The position numbers were made by a program, and so were the translations under genes. From positions 62,001-126,000 of the forward strand of contig NZ_LMUS01000006.1 of assembly GCF_009765835.1 (NCBI RefSeq): DNA of 64,000 bases, read 5' to 3'. Each line of letters opens with the position of its first letter. Position 1 is the first letter of the stretch. The stretch comes from Granulicella sp. L56 (GTDB lineage: Bacteria; Acidobacteriota; Terriglobia; Terriglobales; Acidobacteriaceae). Positions 46,209 to 54,643 of this stretch are shown one piece after another. The notes below the pieces were generated by a model. It was not told where the DNA came from, searched no databases, and worked only from the letters and a program-made list of their open reading frames with translations.

Positions 46209-47110
46209 GACGTTACCCGGTTGATCAAGGACATCGCCATGCCCTGGGTAAGAGTCAACAGCTTCGATGAAGTTGGGACGCTGGCACGCTGAGAGAAGAC
46301 GTCGCTATCGAGCTTGCCGATCCGGGTGAGCAGGCCGTGATAGATGGTGACGAGCACCCAGAGCGCGGCGCGGCTGTCTTTGTCGACCAGAGGTAGCAGC
46401 TTATCCGCCGAGGCATAATAAACTTCGGCCTTTGCACCAAGCTGGTAGAGCATAGCGCGATCAGCTGATTCGATGCGAGCGCCATGAGCAAGCGCCTGGA
46501 TGCGCTCGGTGCTGAGTCCGAATTCATGCAACCAATCCTGTGGCAGATAAACTCGTCCGCGCTCTGCGTCCTCTTTAACGTCGCGAAGGATGTTGGTCAA
46601 CTGAAATGCGATTCCAGTCTCTTCGGCCAGCTTTTCCGCACGCGGATCGGTGTAGCCGAAGATGCGGATGCAGACCAGGCCGACCACTGAGGCGACGAGA
46701 TAGCAGTAGCGGTAGAGGTCGTCGAAGGTAGCGAAGGTCTGGACTGCTTCGGCTGCGACCGGCTGGGGCTCAAGGTCCATCGTGGTTCCCTGCACCAGCT
46801 CTTCGAGCAGAGTGTCGGGAATGGCAAAGCATTTTTGGGTGTCGTTGAGGGCGAGGAAGACGGGATCGTCGGAGACTCCAGTACGGCGAGCGGTGCGCCA
46901 CGACTCGACCCAGGCGCTCATGGCCTGCCTGCGCTGCTCGATTGGGAGCGATTCGTCGTCGGAGATATCGTCCGCGCGGCGCATGAAGGCGTAGACGGCG
47001 CACATGGCGTCGCTCTTGTGCTGGGGCAGCACACGGAAGGCGTAGTAGAAGTTCTTGGCCTCTCGCCGCGCTATGGTGCGGCAAGCGGCATAGGCTTCGG
47101 CAAGGGTCAC
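46205..47110 (-). CDS. hpnD: presqualene diphosphate synthase HpnD
   Basis: 301 residues. Condenses two farnesyl diphosphates. Asp-rich motifs: MRRADDISDDES and LRDVKEDAERGRVYLP. NFYYAFRVLPQHKSDAM marks the family start. GTG 47110 is chosen because it overlaps the hpnC stop (GTGA). Confidence 0.94.
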   Translation of the reverse strand: MTLAEAYAACRTIARREAKNFYYAFRVLPQHKSDAMCAVYAFMRRADDISDDESLPIEQRRQAMSAWVESWRTARRTGVSDDPVFLALNDTQKCFAIPDTLLEELVQGTTMDLEPQPVAAEAVQTFATFDDLYRYCYLVASVVGLVCIRIFGYTDPRAEKLAEETGIAFQLTNILRDVKEDAERGRVYLPQDWLHEFGLSTERIQALAHGARIESADRAMLYQLGAKAEVYYASADKLLPLVDKDSRAALWVLVTIYHGLLTRIGKLDSDVFSQRASVPTSSKLLTLTQGMAMSLINRVTS

Positions 47111-48048
47111 GTCGTAAGCCCCGCCCTTATCTTGGCGATCAGTGCCCCGGCCAGCAGCCCCAGCTTCTTTACCTTGGAGACGACGGGCCTGCCGCGCAGC
47201 ACATCGAAGTTTTCTGCCGTGATGCCGTCAAGAATAGCGTCGCCGCCCTTGCGAAAGAGGTCGAGCGTGACTGCGAGCTCCTTGTCGACGTGGGAGCTGA
47301 TCACGCCGCCGTCATGCAGCATGGCGCGGGTTCCGGCTACAAGGCTCTCGATCATCGCGGCGAACTCCGGGGTGAAGACGCGGCCCTCAATCTGGCCATC
47401 TTCCACGCCAAACTGCTCCATCGCCTGCGCAGGAATGTAGCGCCTGCCGCGGTCGGCGTCCTCGGTAACATCCTGCCAGAAGTTGGCCAGTTGCAGCGCT
47501 GTGCAGACCTTGTCTGAAAGGAGGGCGAGCGACTCTTCCTGATATCCGCAGACCCACAGCACCAACCGTCCGACCGGGTTGGCGGAGTAGCGGGAGTATT
47601 CCAGAAGCTCGTGCCAGGTCTCGTACTCGGTCTTCACCTGGTCCATGCGGAAGGCGTGGAGAAGATCGGAGAATAGCTCACGGGGAACGCCGCACTCGCG
47701 CACGGTTTCATGCAAGGCGACAAAGACGGGATGCATGGAGCGCTCGGGCGTCTCGTAGCACTCGTCGAGCATGGAGCCCCAGGCGTTGAGCAGGCGCATG
47801 GCGACCTCGGGATCGTCGACCTCGTCGCCAAGATCGTCGGCTACGCGACAATAGGCATAGATACTCTCAAAGTGCGGTCTGATCTTACGCGGCAGAAACC
47901 AGGTGGCGACGTGGAAGTTTTCGTAGTGGGTCGTGGCGAGGTGGTGGCACCATGCTTGCGCCTCGGCCAGGGAGGGACGCTCCATCGGAGTGAGGTACTC
48001 GGGGGGTGCGCCCAGCAGCGCGTGTTCTGACAGGGTCATCTCGCTCAT
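47107..48048 (-). CDS. hpnC: hydroxysqualene synthase HpnC
   Basis: 313 residues. Converts presqualene diphosphate to hydroxysqualene. Motifs: HYENFHVATWFLPRKIRPHF, YCRVADDLGDEVDD and NFWQDVTEDADRGRRYIP. Overlaps the dehydrogenase before it and hpnD after it by four bases each, so the stoichiometry is probably coupled. Confidence 0.94.
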   Translation of the reverse strand: MSEMTLSEHALLGAPPEYLTPMERPSLAEAQAWCHHLATTHYENFHVATWFLPRKIRPHFESIYAYCRVADDLGDEVDDPEVAMRLLNAWGSMLDECYETPERSMHPVFVALHETVRECGVPRELFSDLLHAFRMDQVKTEYETWHELLEYSRYSANPVGRLVLWVCGYQEESLALLSDKVCTALQLANFWQDVTEDADRGRRYIPAQAMEQFGVEDGQIEGRVFTPEFAAMIESLVAGTRAMLHDGGVISSHVDKELAVTLDLFRKGGDAILDGITAENFDVLRGRPVVSKVKKLGLLAGALIAKIRAGLTT

Positions 48049-49109
48049 TTGGGCACCCCGGACGGAAAGACGGCGGTCTTGATTTCACGCGTGCTTCCGC
48101 TGCGGTCCATCATGCGGGCGAAGACGGCGGGGACATCGGTAAGCCCGACGCGGCCGGTGATGTAGTCCGCGCACTTGAAACGGTGGCTGGTGACCAGCTC
48201 GAACGCGGTACGGCAAGTGGCGGGGGTGTGGTGGAAGCTGGCTTTGAGGGTAATGTCGCCGTAGTGCAGGCGGTTGGTATCGAGTTGCACCTTGGTGCCG
48301 CTGGGCGGGCCACCAAAGAAGTTGACGAGACCGCCTTTGCGGACCATGTCGACGGCCCACTCCCAGGTGGTGGGGATGGCTACGGCCTCGATGACGATAT
48401 CGGCACCGCGGCCTTGGGGGGTAAGGGCGCGCGCTGCTGCGACTACATCGTCTACCGCTGAGATTTGCAGGACGCTGGAGGCCCCGAACAACTTTGCGGC
48501 AGCGATCTGGTCTTCGCGCTTGACGACGGCGATGACGTTGACACCGGCAATCTCGGCGACGTGCATGAACATCAGGCCAATGGGGCCTGCACCAATGACA
48601 ATCATGGTGTCGCCGGATTTGGCTCCGCTCTCCTCGAGGCCGCGAATGACACAGGCCAGAGGCTCGGTGAGCGCGGCGTGCTCGAATGGAACATCGTCGG
48701 GGATGAGCAGGGTATTCTTTTCGACGATGCGAGCCGGGACGCGGATGAACTCGGCGTAAGCGCCGTTATTGAACAGGAGGTCTTCGCAGAGGTTCTGTTG
48801 GCCGTGGGTGCAGAAGAAACAGGCATCGCAGGGCGCAGAGTTCAAGGCGACGACCCTGTCTCCCTTGCGGAATTTTGTCACGCCGGAGCCGACTTCCTCG
48901 ACGATACCGGCTAGCTCATGGCCGAAGCGGATCGGCGGCTTCAGCATCCGGGCGTGGTAGCCCCGGCGGTAGACCTTGAGATCGGTACCGCAGGTCAGCG
49001 CCGCCGCGACGCGGACAAGCAGCTCTCCCTCTGCCGGGCGCGGGACTGCCACCTTCTCCAATCGCAGGTCCTGCTTACCGTACAACACCGCCGCTGTCAT
49101 TTCAGCCAT
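48045..49109 (-). CDS. zinc-type alcohol/polyol dehydrogenase leading the hpn operon
   Basis: 354 residues of the medium-chain (threonine/sorbitol dehydrogenase) type: catalytic zinc TCGTDLKVYRRG and GHELAGIVEEVGSG, structural CDACFFCTHGQQNLC, Rossmann VIGAGPIGLMFMHVAEIAG. It is first in the operon and overlaps hpnC. This suggests a step tied to hopanoid or isoprenoid supply, but no reaction can be assigned. Confidence 0.9.
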   Translation of the reverse strand: MAEMTAAVLYGKQDLRLEKVAVPRPAEGELLVRVAAALTCGTDLKVYRRGYHARMLKPPIRFGHELAGIVEEVGSGVTKFRKGDRVVALNSAPCDACFFCTHGQQNLCEDLLFNNGAYAEFIRVPARIVEKNTLLIPDDVPFEHAALTEPLACVIRGLEESGAKSGDTMIVIGAGPIGLMFMHVAEIAGVNVIAVVKREDQIAAAKLFGASSVLQISAVDDVVAAARALTPQGRGADIVIEAVAIPTTWEWAVDMVRKGGLVNFFGGPPSGTKVQLDTNRLHYGDITLKASFHHTPATCRTAFELVTSHRFKCADYITGRVGLTDVPAVFARMMDRSGSTREIKTAVFPSGVPK

Positions 49110-49235
49110 GATCCATTCTATTTTCTCATTTCTGAGGCCTATCCTGACATTGCTTAAAGAACTTCTTCAATCGTGCCAAGAAGATGCAATCTTCAAGACC
49201 GTCCCTGCATCTGATACATTGAGCCTGATAACCAC

Positions 49236-50015
49236 ATGCCCTTCGTCTCCCCAGAGGTCTTCGCCAAAGAAAAGATTGCCGCCGTTCAAGACTACGCGCT
49301 GCTCTCGTGGCATGCGGTCTCGAATATGTTCTCGCGTCCGCGGTATTGGCCGGACATCTTCACACAGATGGACTCGATCGGCTTTGGCTCGCTGCCAATC
49401 GTCGTGCTCACCGGCTTCTTTACGGGTTGCGTGCTGGCACTGCAATCGGCCACATCGCTGCAGGCGTTTGGCGCAATCAGCATGACCGGCAATCTGGTCG
49501 CGCTTTCGATGGTCAAGGAGCTTGGCCCCGTCCTTACGGGACTGATGATCTCCGGGCGGAATGCTTCTGGAATGGCCTCGGAGCTCGGCTCGATGAAGGT
49601 GACCGAGCAGATCGATGCCATGCGAGCGCTAGGAACCGATCCGATCCGGAAACTGGTGACGCCGCGGCTTTACGCTACCGTCTTCATGCTCTTTTTTCTC
49701 ACGATCGTGGCTGACGCCGTTGGGATCGCGGGCGGAGCACTGGTCAGTGTGACGCTGTTGGGATTGAACGCGTCCAGCTACTTCCATACCTCGTACCGCG
49801 CGCTGGCCTACGGCGACGTGGTGCAGGGGCTTACTAAGCCGCTCTTTTCAGGGTTCATCATTGCCACGGTCGGCTGCTACTTCGGGCTGAAGACCAAGGG
49901 TGGAACCCAGGGTGTTGGCCGCTCGACCACCCAAGCCGTCGTGGTGTCGTCGGTCTTCATCATCATCGTCGACTTTATCGTCAGCCGAGCCATGATCGGC
50001 ATCTTTGGCCGGTGA
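49236..50015 (+). CDS. mlaE: MlaE-family ABC permease
   Basis: 259 residues, five or six helices. Family features: FFTGCVLALQSATSLQAFG, KELGPVLTGLMISGRNASGM, AELGSMKVTEQ-like ASELGSMKVTEQIDAMRALG. With MlaF it should move phospholipids between membranes. Its stop overlaps the mlaF start. Confidence 0.93.
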   Translation: MPFVSPEVFAKEKIAAVQDYALLSWHAVSNMFSRPRYWPDIFTQMDSIGFGSLPIVVLTGFFTGCVLALQSATSLQAFGAISMTGNLVALSMVKELGPVLTGLMISGRNASGMASELGSMKVTEQIDAMRALGTDPIRKLVTPRLYATVFMLFFLTIVADAVGIAGGALVSVTLLGLNASSYFHTSYRALAYGDVVQGLTKPLFSGFIIATVGCYFGLKTKGGTQGVGRSTTQAVVVSSVFIIIVDFIVSRAMIGIFGR

Positions 50016-50869
50016 CCCAGACCATGCCCAAAGACCTCGCCAACGCAGAGCTGTCATCGAACCGGGGCGATGCCGATCCGGCTGGGCCTGTGGTCGCCTA
50101 TAACGATGTTTCCATCAGCTTCGACGGAAAGCCGGTACTCGAGAAAATCTCCTTTACCGTGCAGCGAGCGGAGACGCGCATCATTTTAGGCCCGGCGGGC
50201 TGCGGCAAGTCTGTTTTGATGAAGCTTGCCAACGGGCTGCTCCGCCCGGACTCGGGAACAATCGAGGTGTTTGGGCAGGAGATTACGACAATGTCCGAGA
50301 AGGACTTGTTCAAGCTGCGCGCGCGCATCGGCATGGTCTTTCAGGAGTCGGCGCTGTTCGATTCTCTCTCAGTGGAGGACAACGTCGCCTATCGGCTCCA
50401 CGAAGATGGTGTTCCAGAGGAAGAGGCCCATAAACGCGTGGTCGAAGCGCTGCAGTTTGTCGAACTGGAGCAGGCCATCGCCAAGTTTCCGTCGGAGCTT
50501 TCGGGTGGAATGCGCCGTCGTGTCTCCATCGCCCGCGCTATTATCTCCAGCCCGGACCTGATTCTCTATGACTCACCCACCGGCGGCCTCGACCCGATCA
50601 CATCGACCACCATCATCGAGCTGGTGGTGAAGCAGCGCGATGTCTCGCACACGACCTCGCTGCTGATTACCCATCGGCTGCAAGATGCCTTCGTGCTGGC
50701 CAGAAATCGCTTCAACCCGAAGACGGGCAAAATGGAGCTGATTCCCAATAATGGGATCGACGACAGCACCAAATTTCTGGTTCTGAATGAGGGAAAAGTG
50801 GTCTTTGACGGCACGACCGAAGCGCTCGTTCACAGCACAGACCCCTGGCTCAAGGAATATATTTCCTGA
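50012..50869 (+). CDS. mlaF: MlaF-family ABC ATPase
   Basis: 285 residues. Walker A GPAGCGKSVLMKLANGLL, signature LSGGMRRRVSIARAI, Walker B LILYDSPTGGLDPI and the switch His (LLITHRLQ). Start GTG 50012 overlaps the mlaE stop by four bases; ATG 50024 is the alternative. No MCE (MlaD) gene follows: four bases later the convergent flavin reductase ends. Confidence 0.93.
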   Translation: MTQTMPKDLANAELSSNRGDADPAGPVVAYNDVSISFDGKPVLEKISFTVQRAETRIILGPAGCGKSVLMKLANGLLRPDSGTIEVFGQEITTMSEKDLFKLRARIGMVFQESALFDSLSVEDNVAYRLHEDGVPEEEAHKRVVEALQFVELEQAIAKFPSELSGGMRRRVSIARAIISSPDLILYDSPTGGLDPITSTTIIELVVKQRDVSHTTSLLITHRLQDAFVLARNRFNPKTGKMELIPNNGIDDSTKFLVLNEGKVVFDGTTEALVHSTDPWLKEYIS

Positions 50870-50873
50870 CCGG

Positions 50874-51512
50874 TCAGCGCTTTCCCTGTTTCCATTCTTC
50901 GTACGAGATGCGCGGCACGGTTAAGAAGGAATCCCGCGTTTTGACATACGATCCCAGGCCATTCATGCGCCCCACGGCGTGAAGTTCTTCGGATCGGACG
51001 TAGGGGCCAGCGGGATCGACAAATTTGTCTTCGATGTACATGGCGACGACCCTGCCAAGGATAATGCGCGACCTGCCGATCTCCATGGTGGTGTACTCCC
51101 TACACTCAAGAGCGGCGTGTGCCTGTTCGATGCGCGGCACTTTTACCACCTGGGAGGGCGCAGTGGTTAATCCTGCCATCTCCAACTCGTTGAACTCGGG
51201 GGAAAAATCTGTCGCGCAGATGTTCATCTGGTGAATGAGGTCTTCGGTCACAACATTGACGACAAACTCGCCGGTGCGGCGGATATTCCGCGCCGTATCC
51301 TTGGGGACGAAGCCGCCGGTCGGACGGTCGGTCACACCGATTCCTATAATCGGCGGATCGATGCACAGGTAGTTATATGCGCTGAAGGGAGCGGCGTTAA
51401 GTCTGCCCTCCTCGTTCATGCTTGTCACCCAAGCGATTGGCCGTGGCGCTACCAGACCGATGAGCAGATTGTAGGTCTGTCGCGCGGTAGCGTCTTCCAT
51501 ATTGATTTTCAT
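50874..51512 (-). CDS. flavin reductase-like FMN-binding protein
   Basis: 212 residues with a split-barrel FMN fold: LIGLVAPRPIAWVTSMNEEG, LNAAPFSAYNYL, KDTARNIRRTGEFVVNVV, MNICATDFSPEFNEL. Probably an NAD(P)H:flavin oxidoreductase or a stress flavoprotein. Stands alone. Confidence 0.9.
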   Translation of the reverse strand: MKINMEDATARQTYNLLIGLVAPRPIAWVTSMNEEGRLNAAPFSAYNYLCIDPPIIGIGVTDRPTGGFVPKDTARNIRRTGEFVVNVVTEDLIHQMNICATDFSPEFNELEMAGLTTAPSQVVKVPRIEQAHAALECREYTTMEIGRSRIILGRVVAMYIEDKFVDPAGPYVRSEELHAVGRMNGLGSYVKTRDSFLTVPRISYEEWKQGKR

Positions 51513-51623
51513 TGCCTGCCCCCAATGCTCTCAGGCTACCGCAATGGCTGTGGCGCGGCACACGCGCCTGCGCCGCAACTTCAAAAGCCAAATTTTCAGG
51601 TGAGTGGATCGAATATTCTGAAG

Positions 51624-52025
51624 CTAAGGCTTTGCAGGGCTACCCTGATTGGCCGCGTCTTTCGATGCAGTATCAGGAGGGAGCGTATAGATGACCTCGC
51701 CGGGCCGCGTGTAGTGCAGCTCTTCGCGGGCCTGGTGCTCGATCGCATTGGGGTCATTCTGCAAGCGGTCGACGTGCCCCTTCATTAGATCGTTTTCCTG
51801 CTGTAGAGTCTGCAATTGCTTGGCCAGCACCTGCGTCTCCTGACGCTTCTGCTGATAGACGGTCAGGCCGTTCTGGCCAAAGATCACATGGTAGGCCATT
51901 GCAAGCGCAAGCACCGCAGCGGCGCCGGTAGCAATCTTCCGCCATCCGCCGTGAATTCGCTGGTAAAGGCGCACGACGGTGCTCGACCGTTTTGCCTCTA
52001 CGCCTGTTGTGCTGGAACGAGCCAT
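51624..52025 (-). CDS. ftsB: FtsB/DivIC septum-formation protein
   Basis: 133 residues: one TM helix (AAAVLALAMAYHVIFG), a coiled coil (YQQKRQETQVLAKQLQTLQQ) and the C-terminal EHQAREELHYTRPGEVIY motif of the FtsB/DivIC family. It links division proteins at the septum. Rich Thr/Ala tail. It sits alone rather than next to eno as in many bacteria. Confidence 0.9.
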   Translation of the reverse strand: MARSSTTGVEAKRSSTVVRLYQRIHGGWRKIATGAAAVLALAMAYHVIFGQNGLTVYQQKRQETQVLAKQLQTLQQENDLMKGHVDRLQNDPNAIEHQAREELHYTRPGEVIYTLPPDTASKDAANQGSPAKP

Positions 52026-52241
52026 ATTCTCCTACATCTCAGTACAAATTTGATAGAGAACTCCGTCAAGTGGAAAACCTTCTTCCCGTGCGGATGTACC
52101 AAGTTTGTACTGACAACCAGCCTTGCGGCGGATCACAGCAGCGGCATTCACGAATTTCCACGGCAAATCGCCGGAAGGGCAGAACTGGCTGCACGAACCC
52201 GGTGCAATCTTGGTATCCTTCTACTAGCTCTTCTTCCGTTG

Positions 52242-52523
52242 ATGCGAATTCTCTTTGCCATCTCGATTCTTTCGTTTCTCGCTCTCATCTGGGCAGCGGT
52301 GGCAATTACCCGGCGCATTCGCGCCAGTCACAAGCTCCACAGCGCGCCGAAACCAGCGCAGCCAGAGTTCAGCCAATATCTTTTCGCCGCAGCAGAAGAC
52401 GCGAACAATCCCCTACCCCATGCTCCTGTACATTCGCCATCGCAGAACCTCTCGGCCAGCAAGCCTGCCAACCAGAGCTATCCCAACTCCTATGACAAGA
52501 TCACTTCAACCGAACGCGGCTAA
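52242..52523 (+). CDS. small membrane protein of unknown function
   Basis: 93 residues: MRILFAISILSFLALIWAAV forms one TM helix, then a basic patch and a Pro/Ser/Asn-rich tail. The frame stays open far upstream over ftsB, but the natural start is the ATG at 52242. No clear ribosome site is seen. It lies just before bioY. I do not recognise it. Confidence 0.5.
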   Translation: MRILFAISILSFLALIWAAVAITRRIRASHKLHSAPKPAQPEFSQYLFAAAEDANNPLPHAPVHSPSQNLSASKPANQSYPNSYDKITSTERG

Positions 52524-52535
52524 CGCGAAAGGACC

Positions 52536-53138
52536 ATGCCCATGCAACCCATCACCTCTTCTCACTTTGGCCTGATCGAAGGCGCCAAGCCGCTGCATGA
52601 GACACTGCCGGGCCGGGCGGTTCTGGCTGTTGCCGCCACCCTGTTTGTGGCTGCCTGCGCGCATGTGTCGATCCCACTCTTCTTCACGCCAGTCCCGATG
52701 ACGCTGCAGACGTTCGCCGTCATCCTTATTGGTATGGTCCTTGGGCCGGTCGCAGGCTTCTCGACGATGGTCCTCTATCTCGCCGAAGGCGCTGCGGGAC
52801 TTCCTGTGTTCAGCTCAGCCGGCCCTGGCGGCATCGCCCATCTGCTTGGCCCCAACGCTGGCTTCCTGTTTGCCTACCCGCTAGCCGCAGCCGCGGCGGG
52901 ATGGCTGGTGCGCTCCATGCCACGCGCCGTATCGCGCTTCAGCAACGCGGTCATCGCCGGGATCGGCTCCAGCATCATCACCTTCGCCCTTGGCGCAGGC
53001 TGGCTGGCACATCTTCTGCACCTCGGCAGCACGGCTACATGGAGCCTTGCCGTCGCCCCGTTCCTCGCGGGCGAGGCCATTAAGATCACTGCTGCCGCTG
53101 GAATCTTCAGCTCGATGCAGAGGTGGCGACGCTCTTAG
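52536..53138 (+). CDS. bioY: biotin transporter BioY
   Basis: 200 residues, six helices. BioY features: HVSIPLFFTPVPMTLQTFAV, GPVAGFSTMVLYLAEGAAGLP and VFSSAGPGGIAHLLGPNAGF. It is the substrate-binding (S) unit of an ECF-type biotin transporter and may work alone. AAAGGA precedes ATG 52536; ATG 52542 is possible. Confidence 0.93.
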   Translation: MPMQPITSSHFGLIEGAKPLHETLPGRAVLAVAATLFVAACAHVSIPLFFTPVPMTLQTFAVILIGMVLGPVAGFSTMVLYLAEGAAGLPVFSSAGPGGIAHLLGPNAGFLFAYPLAAAAAGWLVRSMPRAVSRFSNAVIAGIGSSIITFALGAGWLAHLLHLGSTATWSLAVAPFLAGEAIKITAAAGIFSSMQRWRRS

Positions 53139-53228
53139 CCCAGTAATTGTGAATTTTCTCGACGTCCTGAACCGGCAATGCCGGGCCGCGTCTCTTATCC
53201 CTCTCACTCTCCCAAGGATTACCGAATT

Positions 53229-54083
53229 ATGACTACCACGAACACTGCAATTCAAGAGATCAATATCGCCCACAGCCCTGACTCCGACGACGCCTTCATG
53301 TTCTATGGCCTGGCCACCAACAAGATCCGCGTACCCGGCTACAAGTTCAACCACACGCTCACCGATATTGAGACCCTGAACCACCGCGCCATCAACGAGG
53401 CCTTCTATGATGTCACCGCCATCTCGTTCCACGCCTATCCCTACCTGCAGGAGAAGTACACCCTGATGGCGTGTGGCGGCAGTGTCGGCGAAGGCTATGG
53501 ACCGATGATCGTCTCTCCGCGCAAGCTGACGCTCGACGAGGTGAAGAAGACGCGCATCGCCGTTCCCGGAACGCTCACCACGGCGTACCTCGCGCTGAAA
53601 CTCTTCGCGCCCGAGATCGAGACTGCGGTCGTGCCATTCGACAAGATTATTCCCGCCGTGGTCTCAGGCGAGTTCGACGCGGGCCTCATCATCCACGAGG
53701 GACAGTTGACCTATGCCAACGATGGCCTGGTCAAGCTGCTCGATCTTGGCCAGTGGTGGCGCGACGAGACCGGGCTTCCCTTGCCGCTTGGAGGCAATGC
53801 CATTCGCCGCTCGTTCAGCCAGGAGACGCTGTTGACCACAACGAACGCCCTGCGCGACAGCATCCAACATGCTCTCGACCATCGCGAAGAGGCGTTGGAA
53901 TACGCGATGCAGTTCGCACGCGATCTAGACCCCGCGCTGGCCAATCGCTTTGTCGGCATGTACGTCAACGAGCGCACGCTGAACTATGGCGAGGATGGCA
54001 AAGTGGCGATCCGCAAGCTGCTGGATATGGGCTTCGACCGCGGCATCATTCCAATTCGCGCGAATGTAGATTTTGTTGGCTAA
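53229..54083 (+). CDS. mqnD: 1,4-dihydroxy-6-naphthoate synthase (menaquinone, futalosine pathway)
   Basis: 284 residues, periplasmic-binding-protein fold used as a cytoplasmic enzyme. INIAHSPDSDDAFMFYGL is the MqnD start signature, with AISFHAYPYL, GEGYGPMIV and AGLIIHEGQLTY further on. It turns cyclic de-hypoxanthine futalosine into dihydroxynaphthoate. ATG 53229 is the family start. The rest of the pathway is not in the window. MqnA is the close relative to exclude, but the motif fits MqnD better. Confidence 0.88.
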   Translation: MTTTNTAIQEINIAHSPDSDDAFMFYGLATNKIRVPGYKFNHTLTDIETLNHRAINEAFYDVTAISFHAYPYLQEKYTLMACGGSVGEGYGPMIVSPRKLTLDEVKKTRIAVPGTLTTAYLALKLFAPEIETAVVPFDKIIPAVVSGEFDAGLIIHEGQLTYANDGLVKLLDLGQWWRDETGLPLPLGGNAIRRSFSQETLLTTTNALRDSIQHALDHREEALEYAMQFARDLDPALANRFVGMYVNERTLNYGEDGKVAIRKLLDMGFDRGIIPIRANVDFVG

Positions 54084-54086
54084 CTG

Positions 54087-54120
54087 ACAGCTTGCAGAGT
54101 GAAATCACTCTGCAAGCTGT
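54087..54120 (+). terminator. terminator of mqnD
   Basis: A perfect 15-bp stem (ACAGCTTGCAGAGTG and its complement) with a four-base AAAT loop, three bases past the stop. The tail GTTATCTT is only weakly T-rich. Confidence 0.75.
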
Positions 54121-54209
54121 GTTATCTTAACTAAGTCGATTGATTGCGGCAGACTGATTCCAGGATGTGCCCTTCAATCGCTTCCCCCTCATGCAATTGA
54201 GGCCAAATT

Positions 54210-54285
54210 GGACGCGTAGCTCAGCTGGTAGAGCATTCGACTCTTAATCGACTGGTCGTAGGTTCGATCCCTACCGCGTCCACCA
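54210..54285 (+). tRNA. tRNA-Lys (CTT)
   Basis: 76 bases. Acceptor GGACGCG/CGCGTCC with encoded ACCA end, D-arm GCTCAGCTGGTAGAGC, anticodon loop CTCTTAA (anticodon CTT), T-arm around GGTTCGATCC. The content changes to accessory genes directly after it, so its 3' end is a likely integration site. Confidence 0.97.
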
Positions 54286-54643
54286 TTTCTTCTTTATATT
54301 CAATGGTTTATAGCCACAAAGCGAAATCCGCTTCTTGCCTACATCATCCAGTGGCTGTTTTGGTGGCTGTTGCGAGATCTGTGAATCTGGCGGTGTTACG
54401 CCTAGATCGCAGAGTGCAATATTGACATGCTGAGGCCTACAGATCGAAGCCAGACCGCCAGCCTCTCATCGAAACACCCAGACAACAAATTTGCCGGCCT
54501 CATAGATGAAGCACGTGAACAGGAGCGCGCGAAGGGCCACCCTTTCGCAAAAGGAGCACAGGTCGTCGATCCGTTTCTCAAGTTGCGCGAATTTGCTTTT
54601 TGCAGCCAATGGCCTGTTCTCTTCGTTCGCCTTGCCTTCGACC
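54286..54643. other. junction region after tRNA-Lys
   Basis: No convincing gene. Contains a direct repeat GTGGCTGTT (twice near 54350-54371). A 78-codon frame from 54427 overlaps the TIR gene and has no ribosome site. Confidence 0.5.
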
